From positions 2,170,001 to 2,234,000 of the forward strand of contig CAMRHE010000321.1 of NCBI GenBank assembly GCA_947044405.1: a stretch of DNA of 64,000 nt, read 5' to 3'. Under the pieces are notes generated by a model. That model was given only the letters and a program-made list of their open reading frames with translations. It did not search any database and was not told where the DNA came from. Source of the stretch: Leptodactylus fallax. Its lineage: Eukaryota > Chordata > Amphibia > Anura > Leptodactylidae. Numbering within the stretch: the stretch's first letter is position 1; every line of letters begins with the position of its first letter. The position numbers and the translations under genes are program-made. Positions 1-11,888 of this stretch are shown here, piece after piece.

Positions 1-1172
1 TGGAAGACAGAAGAAAATGCTGGTTGTTGTAGTGCCACATAAGTTAACTGTGTGAATACAGGTGACTGCAGAAGATAGCAAGAAGTTGCTGTCGGTTGAA
101 CCCAAGGTTGCTGTGGAATATTGTGTAATTTTGTTAGTAAACCATGGGCAAGAAAAAGAGAATTTCAGCTTGTAAAAATGCAGAGAAGTTATGCACAGGT
201 TTATTAGTGCAGCAGTCTGAATGCAGAGAGATACAAAACCCGGAACAGATCATGTGGAATGCAAGTAAAGATAAAGGGTTGCATGATGGTGACTCAATTT
301 TTCTAAAGCACCTCTGTTCTATGATGGAATATGTCCCTGCTGAGTGTGTGTCTCATAATGGAGTGCAAAGCGCCAAAGATGAAAATGTTAGGGTGCAGCA
401 GCTTCAAGATGAGAATAAAACCATCAGGTTCATGTATGAGAATGAAATATCTGATTGGAAATGGCAACTTTTCGTGTCAGAAAGAGAGAACCTTAAGTTG
501 AAGGCAGAGCTTGAGTCTATGAAGAGGTTATATCCTAGTCATTGTGAAAATGTGGTACTGGGTTTGCCTGGAATGGACTCTGTCACTAAGAAGGAGTTTG
601 CAGAAATGAAATGTGCTCTGTCTAATGAAGTTATACAGAGTGTAGAGCAAAAGCAAGTGCTTGAGAAGCAATTGCAGGATTTAAAGGAGCAACATGTTCA
701 AGACTCCATTGCCAAAGAGAGTGTCATTGAAAAATTAAGAGATGACCTTGAAACTGCTAAATGTGAGATAAGTGAATTTTTGCAGAGTCAGTCAGAATGT
801 CTGGATGACCAAGTCAGGATGTGTGAAAAACTTTCGGTTGCATTATCTGACAAAGAAAATGAAATTGCCGAGCTGAGGAAGTATGTGTCTGACCGAGAGA
901 GTGATTTAGAATCTGTGGTGCAGACATTGCAGTCAGAGCAAAACTTGTATCAGGTTCGCCTAAGTGGTGAAATCCACGAATGGCGAAGTAAAGCTGGAGT
1001 TCTGGAACAAAGAGAAAGTGAACTCAAATCTAGAATATGTAGCCTGGAGAGGGCGCTGTCAGGATCTTGTGAAGATAATGAGAAGTTGTCTGTTTTGGTG
1101 CAAAATAAAGACAAAGATTTGATGGAAATGTCATCTGTCCATGCTCAGAAAGAGCAAACCTTACAGGAGAGT

Positions 1173-2055
1173 CATAAAAAAGTAGAGACTCAACTTCAAG
1201 TGATGCAACTAAAAGTCACAGAAGGGGACAGGTTTCAAGCAGAACTGCTAGACAAGGCAAATAGACTACAGGTGGAATTGAATAATGTCACAGGGCTTCT
1301 TTTTCAAGAAGACAGCAAGATTATCAAACTTTCCAAAGATTTTTCTACACTAGAATCTCAGCTTCAGGACACTCAGGAACTTTTGCAAGAAGAAACTTGT
1401 CAGAAGCTTGACCTTAGTACAAAACTAAAACAAATGGAAGATGAGAAAAATGGTTTCCTTGAGCAACTAGAGGAAGAGGAGATAGCAAAAAGAGATTTGA
1501 CAAAGCAGATTTCAACACTACAGGCTCAGGGGACTGATATGAAGAAAAAAATGGAAGATAGTATTGGATCCTTGGACTCTGTTGAAGAACTAAAGGAAAG
1601 GTTGCAAAAGGAGCTAGAAGCTACAAATCAACAGTTTGAGGAGAAGGTTTCTGCTTATGACAAACTTGAGAAGACGAAAATTAGACTGCAGCAGGAACTA
1701 GAAGATGTAGGTGTAGACCCTGATCATTAACGTCAGATGGTGTCAAATTTTGAAAGGAAGCAGAAAAAGTTTGATCAGCTGCTTGGTGAAGAGAAGACTC
1801 TTTCTGCTAGATATGCAGAAGAACGTGACCGTGCTGAAGCAGAGGCCCTTGAATTGAAGGCCGAGTTAGAGAGGCTCAACAAGCAACTGTGCACTGAAAT
1901 GGAGAATTTGGTTAGCTCCAAGGATGAAGTTGAGAAAAACCTGGAATCTGTGCAGATATTGTATGAGAACAAAGCTAATGCTTATGACAAGCTGGAAAAG
2001 GCCAAGAGAGAATTGGACCTCCAGATAGAAGACATGAAGATTCAGTTTGAGGGAA
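1173..2055 (+). other. Non-muscle myosin II heavy chain (MYH9-like) tail segment inside the chimeric ORF
   Basis: Translated segments such as [44 protein letters not shown] and [12 protein letters not shown] are the recalled sequence of the vertebrate non-muscle/smooth myosin II rod. The stretch LQVELNNVTGLL and the neighbouring MKKKMEDS favour MYH9 over MYH10 or MYH11. About 290 codons are collinear with the rod. After RAEAEA roughly 17 codons of the usual rod are missing before [11 protein letters not shown], and about a dozen unrelated codons sit before the last block near 1960-2000. In the host protein this region is a filament-forming coiled coil. Assignment to MYH9 rather than a paralogue is moderately sure; membership of the myosin II family is very sure. 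Confidence 0.88.
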
Positions 2056-3026
2056 ACCTGTCTAATTTGTCTGCTGAGATTGTAGATCTAAAAATGCTTG
2101 TTGCTAAACTAAAGGTGCAAGTGAACCAGCAGGAGGAAATTTTACACATCAAGAAACAGCTGGAGTTTCAGATGGATCACGTGAAGCGTGAGTCAGAAAT
2201 AAAGTTGGAAGAGCGCACTGTTCAGATAGCACAGTTAAAAACCGAAGTGGAATCTAAAAGAGAAGAATTGGATCGATTGCAGAAGTCTCTATCCAATACT
2301 GAACAGTCGGCATCTGCCCTATCTTCAAAGCTGTCAGCACTAGAAGCTGAGAAGGATTCGCTGCAGAGCCTGTTAACCTCTAAAGAATCAAAGCTGCAAG
2401 GTGCACTAGTAAAGACTGAGATGGAAGCGGTACAGGAAAATGTTGCAGTGAAAAAAGTTCTGGAGCTGGAATCAGAGACTTGTGTGCTACAGAAGGCGTT
2501 AGAATTGGAAAAAGCTGCCAGCATAGAGGCAGAGAAAGGAGAATCATTGAGTCAGACAGACATGAGTGACCTGTCCACTGATGTTGATACCAATGATCAG
2601 ATTATGATGAAACCATGTGAGATGGTAAATAAGGTGAAGGGTCACCAAAAGTGTGGAACAAGAGTCCGTAAGAAGACTGACCACGCATATGTTGTCCCAA
2701 CAGCTAAAGTGTCTGAAGCCATTGTGGATAAAGGTGTTGCTGTGCCTGTCTCTAGCCAAATGTCTGGTGGACAAACGGTGAATAATGACTCCATGTTGTC
2801 TGTGAAGGGGGAGTCAGGAAGTAAGAGATGGTTACATGTCACCAATGATGTGACAGTTGTTAAAGACATGCCAGAAAATGTAGTTCAGCGTGATCTATTA
2901 TGTGAGGGTGTACGGTATGGCCCTCGTGCAGAAGGAGAAGATATTATAGTACAGAGATTGTGTATCTCAAACAAAGAGGAGAGCAAGAAGCCTATGTCTC
3001 CTAAACTTCTAAGCCTTGATGGTGAT

Positions 3027-3336
3027 GGCAAAGTTTGCTTTGAGATGAAGGTTACGGAAAAAGTTCCCGTGATACAGTTATACTCTAAAGACATTGATGT
3101 GCATGAAGTACGTGTTAGTTGGTCTCTGAGCTCCTGTGAATTCATGATAGGTGAAGATGAAGATTTTTACGGCTATTCACTAAAGGGATCAAAGTCATGC
3201 AATGGGATGGCTGAAGACTATCGTGAAAAATGTGATGAAAATGATGTGATCCCCTGTGTGGTGAGTTGTGAAGGTGATGGAGTAAAACTTGCCTTTGCAC
3301 AGAATGGCCAGGATCTTGGCGTAGCATCGAAAGCGA
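3027..3336 (+). other. HNRNPU-like SPRY-domain segment inside the chimeric ORF
   Basis: The translation contains [12 protein letters not shown], then [27 protein letters not shown] and NGQDLGVA, in the same order and spacing as recalled for the SPRY domain of HNRNPU (also called SAF-A), a nuclear RNA- and scaffold-binding protein. About 103 codons are collinear, with many scattered substitutions. Only the middle of the domain is present: the N-terminal strands and everything after the VA-K position are missing, and the downstream RGG and ATPase-like regions are absent. HNRNPU paralogues (HNRNPUL1/2) are possible alternatives, but the run [12 protein letters not shown] points to HNRNPU. Confidence 0.85.
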
Positions 3337-3503
3337 TGAGAAGACGGAAAACTCGATGGGGCGGAATTTGGAAGAAAAGACCGCCAGATTGGGACTTCTG
3401 GAGAGACAATGGACAGGCATACATGGTTGAAGAGGGACTTCATCATAGGATGTCTCGTCCCATTGTAGCTCACCCCATGGGTAGTGAGCTGAGGGGGAGG
3501 GTA

Positions 3504-4103
3504 TGTAAGTATGTGAGCCAGAGGGCGCTGTTGAGCGACCCAGGCTAGGCCAGAAAAGGCTCTCAGCCACGCCTTTGGGTGGTGGCACGTAACTCCAGGA
3601 GGGCTGGAGTGTCCTGCAGGAAGCAGGAAGTAGTGGACCAGCTAGGACAGAGAGTGAGGCTCTGTCCCAGAGGGCTGGCGTCCACAGGAGTGGACCAGCT
3701 AGGACAGAGAGAGAGGCTCTGTCCCAGAGGGCTAGCATCCACAGGAGTGGACCAGCTAGGACAGAGAGATAGGCTCTGTCCCAGAGGGCGGGTGGCGTCC
3801 ACAGGGAGTGGACCAGCTAGGACAGAGAGAGAGGCTCTGTCCCAGAGGGCTGGCGTCCACAGAGGACTGTTGCTGGAGCTGAGTAACAGTCAGGACAGTT
3901 AGGGTCTCAAGGAGTGAGTTAGGCCCTAACTGTGGCATAGGTTTTTTGTTGTTTTGTTGTGTTGCAATTAAGCTGAATAAAGCCACGTTTATTTTACACT
4001 TGGACCGTCTGAAAGCTATCTTTCCGGCGCCCAGTACCATGAACCACCGCTGTCCGGACCAGGAAAAGCCGCCATTTTGAGTCTAATTCCCCAAGCTGTC
4101 ACA
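3504..4103 (+). repeat. Putative LTR of the chimeric retroelement
   Basis: The block begins TGTAAG just after a purine-rich tract and may end in GTCACA at 4103, giving TG...CA ends. It contains a tandem repeat (3635-3864) and AATAAA near 3976, followed by a T-rich stretch. A CGGCGCCC motif at 4025-4032 resembles the start of a lysine-tRNA primer-binding site, so the LTR could instead end near 4024. No second LTR is in the window to fix the ends. The chimeric ORF reads about 15 codons into the block. Confidence 0.5.
3635..3864 (+). repeat. Four-unit tandem repeat (57-61 bp) within the LTR
   Basis: Units starting at 3635, 3692, 3749 and 3810 each begin GGACCAGCTAGGACAGAGAG and continue through GGCTCTGTCCCAGAGGGC. 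Such repeats in U3 of LTR elements often act as enhancer arrays; that role is inference here. Confidence 0.85.
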
Positions 4104-4628
4104 TATGGCGGAGAAAGCGCGCATAAAGAGATCCACGCAAGTCCTGGAAGACAAGTGATTGGTGACTGCAGTACTGCTTAAGTGTGCATTGTGGCCTACA
4201 ACTGGAAGAAATCGGTGATTTCAACTGAGAAGCCCAGAATGGGGTGAGTGAATTGCAACATAGCAAAAGTGTGTGCAAAAAACTGGTGAAAGTAAAACTC
4301 TGGATGAGGAATCCAGGGAATGGACTTTGTGTATACTGTGGCACAGAAGTCTGTGAAATGTTTGCTGATGGCAAGAAAGTATGCAATGTGTATAGAAGAT
4401 GGATATTGCAAACAGTCTATGTGAAAGGCTATGGTGCCATGTTGGTGTTTTCTGTGGAAGACAGAAGAAAATGCTGGTTATTGTAGTGCCACATAAACAA
4501 GTGTATGTGAAAGGCTATGGTGCCATGTTGGTGTTTTCTGTGGAAGACAGAAGAAAATGCTGGTTGTTGTAGTGCCACATAAGTTAACTGTGTGAATACA
4601 GGTGACTGCAGAAGATAGCAAGAAGTTG
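4104..4628 (+). repeat. Second copy of the retroelement leader, with an 86-bp tandem duplication
   Basis: The 3' part (4540-4628) equals bases 1-97 upstream of the chimeric ORF and stops matching after GCAAGAAGTTGC. Inside, a segment starting GTGAAAGGCTATGGTGCCAT occurs twice (about 4415-4496 and 4501-4582). A short ORF (4244-4486) spans the block but resembles no known protein. Confidence 0.65.
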
Positions 4629-5748
4629 CACTGTATATCCCAAACCAGTTTAGATGTACTCTCATCTGATAAAGTTGTGTGTAGCCACAACAACATTTAG
4701 AAGCATTCATTCCAAATATGTACGGTAGGGTGACAGCAGGATCTCAGACCATCATGAATCCAGATTAAATGATGCACCAGGAGTATTCATAGCATATCAA
4801 ATCCCAACAGGAAAAAAAAGAAAGATCTCTGTGCTTACCAGTAAAGTCCATTATTGAAGTCCAAACTGACACTACGCATTTCAGGGCACACCCTCTTTTT
4901 TAAGTGTATATAATGAAGCAGAAATTAAAGCAGCTGGAAAACCTTGAGGAATTGATACAGGACATATATTGAAAAATGTCATAGTACCATTTATTGGCTG
5001 AAACTGAACAACACCTTTACGTAATCTTTTTTTTTTTTTCTTGAGTCATATCTTATCTAAATTACAGTAGAAGGATGCAGGGATTTTTTAAAGAAGTCTG
5101 ACTGTGGAAAGTGGGAGAGCACCAGGAATTTCAGCAACATTTTCATTTTGAGTAACCATTTAGACTGGGGACATGCTGGGTGTACTCACAGATGGTGAGT
5201 ATCCAGTGGTTACACCCTCAATGCTGTATGCTAGCAGCATAGTGGATGAGGGATTCCTGGGGACAATCCTGGGACTTCCTTCAGGTGTCACAGCAAAAAG
5301 TACCCAATCTGAGGTGTTTTTTTTTCCTGCAGTGGCTTTCATGTTGCTGTACTTTCCTGACAGCATTTCCATCATCAAATGGGAGTGTCTCTACATGGTC
5401 TGATACTGATTGGACAATATCAGAATGTGTAGGGACATCCCCCAACTGGTAACACCCAGGGTTAATAACAGAGGAGAATAACAGTGCAAATTTTTCAGAA
5501 AAGATTCTTCATACAAGTATTTCTTAAAACAGTAGAGGTGACAGGAACTCTTTAGTGAATTACAACTCTTATCTTTAAGACTATTTGGAATATCTTTTAC
5601 ATGGCTCAGCTCTGCATTGAATGACTATATAAGTATTGTGCTCTTGTGCATGCACGGTTTATTTATTTATTTTTTTATTTACTTTCAGAACTTGGGTATG
5701 GGATCTGTTATCTGTTATTTTGTGGGATTATGTGGGTTTTTCTGAATA
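4629..5748. other. No gene recognised; presumed FYN intron
   Basis: AT-rich DNA. A segment near 4845-4905 (CACTACGCATTTCAGGGCAC) looks like the end of a dispersed repeat. Short ORFs at 5173-5452 show no recognisable protein and no splice context. Confidence 0.5.
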
Positions 5749-5750
5749 TA

Positions 5751-7352
5751 CAGTGGGGAAAAAAAGTATTTAGTCAGCCACCAATTGTGCAAGTTCTTCC
5801 ACTTAAAAAGATAAGAGAGGCCTGTAATTGACATCATAGGTAGACCTCAATTATGAGAGACAAAATGAGAAAACATATCTATAAAATCACATTGTCTGAT
5901 TTTTAAAGAATTTATTTGCAAATTATAGTGGAAAATAAGTATTTGGCCACCTACAAACAAGCAAGATTTCTGGTTCTCACAGACCTGTAACTTCTTCTTT
6001 AAGAGGCTCCTCTGTCCTTCACTCATTACCTGTAGTAATGGCACCTGTTTGACATTGTTATCAGTATAAAAGACACCTGTCCACAACCTCAAACAGTCAC
6101 ACTCCAAACTCCACTATGGTGAAGACCAAAGAGCTGTGGAAGGACACCAGAAACAAAATTGTATACCTGCATCAGGCTGGGAAGACTGAATCTGCAATAG
6201 GCAAGCAGCTTGGTGTGAAGAAATCAACTGTGGGAGCAATAATTAGAAAATGGAAGACATACAAGACCACTGATAATCTCCCTCCATCAGGGGCTCCACG
6301 CAAGATCTCACCCCGTGGGGTCAAAATGATCACAAGAACGGTGAGCAAAAATTCCAGAACCACACGGGGGGACCTAGTGAATGACCTGCAGAAAACTGGG
6401 ACTAACATAACAAAGGCTACTGTCAGTAACACACTACGCTGCCAGGGACTCAGATCCTGCAGTGCCAGACGTATCCCCCTGCTTAAGCCAGTACATATCC
6501 GGGCCTGTCTGAAGTTTGCTAGAGAGCATTTGGATGTTCCAGAAGAGTATTGGGAGAATGTCATATGGTCAGATGAAACCAAAGTAGAACTGTTTGGCAG
6601 AAACACAACTCGTCATGTTTGGAGGAGACTGAATGCTGAGTTGCATCCAAAGAACACCATACCTACTGTGAAGCATGGGGTGGCAACATCATGCTTTGGG
6701 GCTGTTTATCTGCAAAGGGACCAGGATGACTGATCCGTGTACATGAAAGAATGAATGTGGCCATGTATCGTAAGATTTTGAGTGGAAACCTCCTTCCATC
6801 AGCAAGGGCATTGAAGATGAAACGTGGCTGGGTCTTTCAGCATGACAATGATCCCAAGCACACCGCCAGGGCAATGAAGGAGTGGCTTCGTAAGAAGCAT
6901 TTCAAGGTCCTGGAGTGGCCCAGCCAGTCTCCAGATTTTAACCCCATAGAAAACCTTTGGAGGGAGTTGAAAGTCCGTGTTGCCCAGCGACAGCCCCAAA
7001 ACATCACTGCTCTAGAGGAGATCTGCATGGAGGAATGGGCCAACATACCAGCAACAGTGTGTGCCAACCTTGTGAAGACTTACAGAAAACGTTTGACCGC
7101 TGTCATTGCCAACAAAGGATATATAACAAAGTATTGAGATGAACTTTTGTTATTGACCAAATACTTATTTTCCACCATAATTTGCAAATAAATCCTTAAA
7201 AAAACAGACAATGTGAATTTCTGGATTTGTTTTCTCATTTTGTCTCGCATATTTGAGGTCTACCTATGATGTCAATTACAGGCCTCTCTCATCTTTTTAA
7301 GTGGGAGAACTTGCACAATTGGTGGATGACTAAATACTTTTTTTCCCCACTG
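5751..7352 (+). mobile_element. Full-length Tc1-like transposon (DD34E), 1602 bp
   Basis: The ends are long inverted repeats: the left begins CAGTGGGGAAAAAAAGTATT and continues TTAGTCAGCCACCAATTGTG; the right is its complement, ending CCCCACTG. The element is flanked by TA at 5749-5750 and 7353-7354, the Tc1/mariner target duplication. This TIR family is recalled as widespread in fish and amphibians. The transposase inside is broken, so this copy is not autonomous. Confidence 0.93.
6116..7137 (+). pseudogene. Tc1 transposase, frameshifted, with an in-frame stop
   Basis: The frame from 6116 encodes the N-terminal paired-like helix-turn-helix region ([18 protein letters not shown]) and the first catalytic Asp in [13 protein letters not shown]. 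Near 6676, after VKHG, the frame shifts; the correct frame resumes and is open from 6751 to 7137. That later frame holds the second Asp in [11 protein letters not shown] and the Glu in NPIENLW, 34 residues apart. A second lesion, TGA at 6727-6729, is in the correct frame and is probably a decayed CGA. Catalytic residues survive but the protein cannot be made whole. About 340 codons in total, the usual Tc1 length. Confidence 0.92.
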
Positions 7353-7583
7353 TATGTGTGTTACAGTACTAGTTATATGCTTAACCAAGTTAAATTCTTT
7401 AGCACAACACCACACAGTGAGTATAAAAGTTCTTATTATTCCTTTCTTCAGTGCTAAGCATTTTCAGCACAAGTTTCTAGATAAAGATCCCATGCCTGTC
7501 ACACTAACAATAATTGCTGTACGAGTGTATTTTCAATGCATGTATGTAGTTGCAGTAGAAGAGTGTTAGTACTATACTCTTAA

Positions 7584-7754
7584 AGCATACCTCCAGTTAT
7601 AAAGAACTTTTCATAAATGAATAGTACAGGAGCAAGAGAACAACTTAATAAGTGGTGAAAGAAACAGATCTCCTTAATAAGATATATTACAAAGTTTCTT
7701 ATATTTAAATGCGCTATTCATTTATGAAAAGTTGTTTATAACTGGAGGTGTGCT
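7584..7754. mobile_element. Short palindromic miniature element (171 bp)
   Basis: Left end AGCATACCTCCAGTTATAAA is matched by an inverted right end ATAACTGGAGGTGTGCT. Just inside, TTTTCATAAATGAATAG and CTATTCATTTATGAAAA are exact inverse complements. No coding capacity. Superfamily not determined. Confidence 0.75.
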
Positions 7755-8169
7755 GTAATGTCACTTAAGTGTTAAATATGTAGCTTTACCATTAACATCT
7801 GGACATAGACATTTTACTACAAAAATATCAAAGTGAATAATGTTTTCAGTGAATGAGTGTTTTCATATTTTGCTTAAGAATGCGGAGTTATGCTTTTGAA
7901 GTATAGATCTTGTGTATGAAAACAATTGTGTACAGCCAACCTCTAGTCAGACAATGTGACATTTGGAAAAAGTGAGAGATCCAACCTTTTTTTTATGCCA
8001 ATGTTTCCTCTAAACTTATTTTTTAGCTTCTGAGCTGAGCAGTTCCGTTAGGGACTTGGTCACTGTTCCCTCTAAACAGGTCCACAAAAACAGCAGCAAA
8101 TAACTATTGCTGTATAGTGCAAAATTATTACCCATAATTAGTTATGGTAAGTAATGGGTTTATGATATT

Positions 8170-8510
8170 CAGCCATTTTGATCTAGGATAGTAAAAGAGT
8201 TAATGTATGTATACCTGGCAGTCTTGAGCAGAGAGGTGGGTTACTCCTGGGATCCCTAGTAGTCTAGGGTAGAGAAGGAGTTAATGTTAGCATCCATTGT
8301 GGACTAAGACAGTGAAGATTTTAGTGACGCCATCCACGGAGGTCTGGAACAGTCAACGGGTTGATGTCTGCATCTCTGAAAATCTAGGACAAAGAAGAGG
8401 TGCTTGGTGGGTCAAGGCATAGAAAGGGCTAATACCAATATCCTTGGTGTTCTATGGCAAAGAAAGGATTTATAACAAAATGCTTGGGGGCCAAGGAAAG
8501 AGAAGCCCAA
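8170..8510. repeat. Degenerate minisatellite (about 55-60 bp unit)
   Basis: Variants of TCTAGGGTAGAGAAGGAGTT followed by AATGTTAGCATCC and a TGG-rich stretch recur about six times. A related remnant is at 9640-9730. Decayed and non-coding. Confidence 0.55.
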
Positions 8511-8519
8511 AATGGATTT

Positions 8520-8895
8520 TTTTTATACTGATGACTAGGTTATAGGTTATCAGTATATGATCTGACACCTAGACCTGACCAGATCCGGCAGCCTTCAGGC
8601 GCTAGAAGCTGGTGCAGTGGATGGGGAGTGTATGCATTGCAGCTCCTATTCAACTAATAGGAGCTGCACTGCAGTGGACAGAACTACAACGCCGCTCCTA
8701 TTGCTTGAATAGGAGCAACCTGCATATGTTTCTCGTTCACTACAGCAGCTTCTGGTACCTGGAGGCCACCAGAACAGCTGATCTGTGTGGGGTCTGCATG
8801 TTAAAACCCCACAGATCAGATACTGTTAACCTACTGTATCCTATGGGTAAGTCATCAGTATACACTATCCATTTGGGGTCAGAAAACCCCTTTAA
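8520..8895. mobile_element. Remnant of a TTAA-type DNA element
   Basis: The right edge reads AAAACCCCTTTAA, the type of terminus seen in the better-preserved TTAA elements at 30196-32456. The interior shares GCTGATCTGTGTGGGG-like and AGGAGCTG-like segments with that family. The left end is not preserved. Confidence 0.45.
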
Positions 8896-8969
8896 TGACA
8901 GTAAATGTAGTGGTTTAGGGCTCAGTTGAAGGCTAATGTAAAAATTTCTGTTCTTGTAAGACAAAAAAT

Positions 8970-9165
8970 AGTAAGGCCAGGGCCCCTCATTGCAGAATCG
9001 CCGCGGCAAAAAAAGGTGTGTTTCAAATTACCTGCAAAGTAGATGGGTTTCTGGCTAATCTCATCTACACATTTTTCTGTGAAAAAAATGCAGTGCGTTT
9101 CTACTGCAGTCTTTTCCGCAGAGTTTTAATGCAGTGACTTGCTGCGTGGGACCTTAGCCTAAAGG
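8970..9165. mobile_element. Partial copy of the GGCTAAGGCCCCAC miniature family
   Basis: Begins near TAAGGCCAGGGCCCCTCATT and ends GCGTGGGACCTTAGCC, with GCGGCAAAAAAAGG-type sequence inside. Better copies are at 14817-15187 and 22816-23135. Confidence 0.55.
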
Positions 9166-10625
<1,460 letters not shown>

Positions 10626-10782
10626 TGATAAAGTGTCCCTATAGGATACTGTCTTTACCAGAGCATGGTCTGTCATTAGTAATGCTTAACCCTACCCTGT
10701 CATTTATATGTATATTTACATAGGGAGAGGTTGTTTAAAAAATGTTGATGCAATAGTCATTGGGTCTATGACTTTTTAGGGA

Positions 10783-11085
10783 GGGTTCACACTTGCGCCA
10801 GCACTCCGTCCGCTGCGAATCTGACCTAAATGTCGGAAAACTGGATAGGGAAAGGTTTGCGACGCTTTGCTTAAAAACCCATTCACTTGAATGGGTTTTT
10901 AAAGCAATGTGCGGGTGTGCGCTTACACTCTCTGCGCCGCAAACCGTTTTTTTTCGCTGGAAACAAAGTCGGACATGCAGGACTTTGTTTCCACCTAAAA
11001 AAACGCCTTCGTGGCGCAGAGGGTGTAAACGCACACCCGCACATTGCTTTAAAAACCCATGGAGTGCTGCCGCAAGTGTGAACCC
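10783..11085. mobile_element. Miniature inverted-repeat element with GGGTTCACAC ends
   Basis: Left end GGGTTCACACTTGCG is the exact inverse of right end CGCAAGTGTGAACCC. Inside, GCGGGTGTGCGCTTACAC and GTGTAAACGCACACCCGC are near-inverse blocks, and AAACCCATTCACTTGAATGG forms a smaller hairpin. Non-coding despite several short ORFs. Superfamily unknown. Confidence 0.85.
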
Positions 11086-11154
11086 ACCCGTACACAGCAG
11101 GATTCTGTCAACATTGCCTGTGATATGAGACAGTTCTGAGCAATGGCATTTAAC

Positions 11155-11196
11155 CTCTCAGATGCTGTGGTCAGGTGCAACCACAGCATCTGAGAG
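11155..11196. repeat. Perfect 17-bp hairpin
   Basis: CTCTCAGATGCTGTGGT (11155-11171) is the exact inverse complement of ACCACAGCATCTGAGAG (11180-11196), with an 8-nt loop. Probably the core of a small palindromic repeat. Confidence 0.85.
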
Positions 11197-11888
11197 TCTG
11201 TTTCATTTTCACTTTCAAATGGATCAAATGGCTCCCATACAGCGAAATCACTGGAGCCATTTGGCCGCCATAGCAGCAGGTAGTGTTTTGAAGATTCCCT
11301 GGCCTATCAGTGCTGTGCAACTATAAAACCCTGCCTGTGGCAGCGCCCAGTAGTAGTGTAGGTAGTCTATGGCATAAGCAATCTGAAAACAATTTAATGT
11401 TTAAATAAAAGTTAAAAAGTATAAAATTTCAAATCGCCCCTTTCCCTAATTTACATATAAAATAAATAACAAAAAATTAAAATAAATATATAAGGTATCG
11501 CCAAATTAAAAAAAAACCTGATCTGTGAAAATATAAAACTATTTATCATACTATGAACACCATGATGGGAAAAAGAATCAAAATGGCCAAATTACAGGTT
11601 TTCTTTGCTGTTTCACATTCATCGGCTGATTCGATATAGAGAGTCATGACACTGGTGCAGAAATGCAAGTCATTATGTGAAGGGGCAGAGCAGAGTGTCA
11701 CTGGACGTGGTTTAGTGATAAAACACCAGCAGGGTCACTCAGAATGCCCTACATGACACTGTTTGTACTCTTACAGTCATCAATTGTGCAATCTGCAGGC
11801 AGCATGTTATATAGCTGGAGGAACTCAGAAGACTGATGTATAGCTTGGTGGCAAAGGTCTTAGTAGAACTTGTATTTTATTCATTTAA

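Larger units (their letters stand above)
144..3548 (+). pseudogene. Chimeric ORF of the LTR element: coiled coil + MYH9-like tail + HNRNPU-like SPRY, one in-frame stop
   Basis: Two open stretches, 144-1730 and 1737-3548, lie in the same frame and are separated only by a TAA at 1728-1730. Residues 1-340 are lysine/glutamate-rich coiled coil of unrecognised origin. Residues about 344-635 match the tail of non-muscle myosin II heavy chain. A second, unassigned coiled coil follows to about residue 795. Residues about 962-1064 match the SPRY domain of HNRNPU. The last 70 residues are basic and tryptophan-rich, unrecognised, and run into the LTR. The stop sits exactly where myosins have Gln (context DH-stop-RQ), so one C-to-T change explains it. 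No introns interrupt either host-like part, so capture from spliced RNA is inferred. Function unknown; a structural Gag-like role for the coiled coils is only a guess. An unprocessed host gene is unlikely given the leader/LTR context. Confidence 0.75.
1..4628 (+). mobile_element. LTR retroelement carrying captured host coding sequence, 5' end outside window
   Basis: Seen: bases 1-97 recur almost exactly at 4540-4628, so one leader segment occurs on both sides of a long open frame (144-3548) and an LTR-like block (about 3504-4103). A purine-rich tract at about 3489-3501 directly precedes the LTR-like block, as expected for a polypurine tract. The block contains AATAAA near 3976. Order in the window: leader, ORF, purine tract, LTR, second leader, then similarity stops at 4628. 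This fits an LTR element in tandem (LTR-internal-LTR-internal) whose second internal region was truncated. No protease, reverse transcriptase or integrase motifs were seen, so the element would be non-autonomous. Inference: an LTR element that replaced its own genes with host cDNA pieces. The exact LTR ends and primer-binding site are uncertain. Confidence 0.7.

Noticed and set aside
2222..3738. Long antisense ORFs opposite the chimeric ORF and LTR (for example 3142-3738)
   Set aside because: Shadows of the sense coiled-coil and tandem-repeat coding; no protein-like motifs.
5173..5452. Small ORFs that might be an upstream FYN exon
   Set aside because: Translation does not match the FYN SH2-kinase linker or glycine-rich loop, and no splice sites fit.
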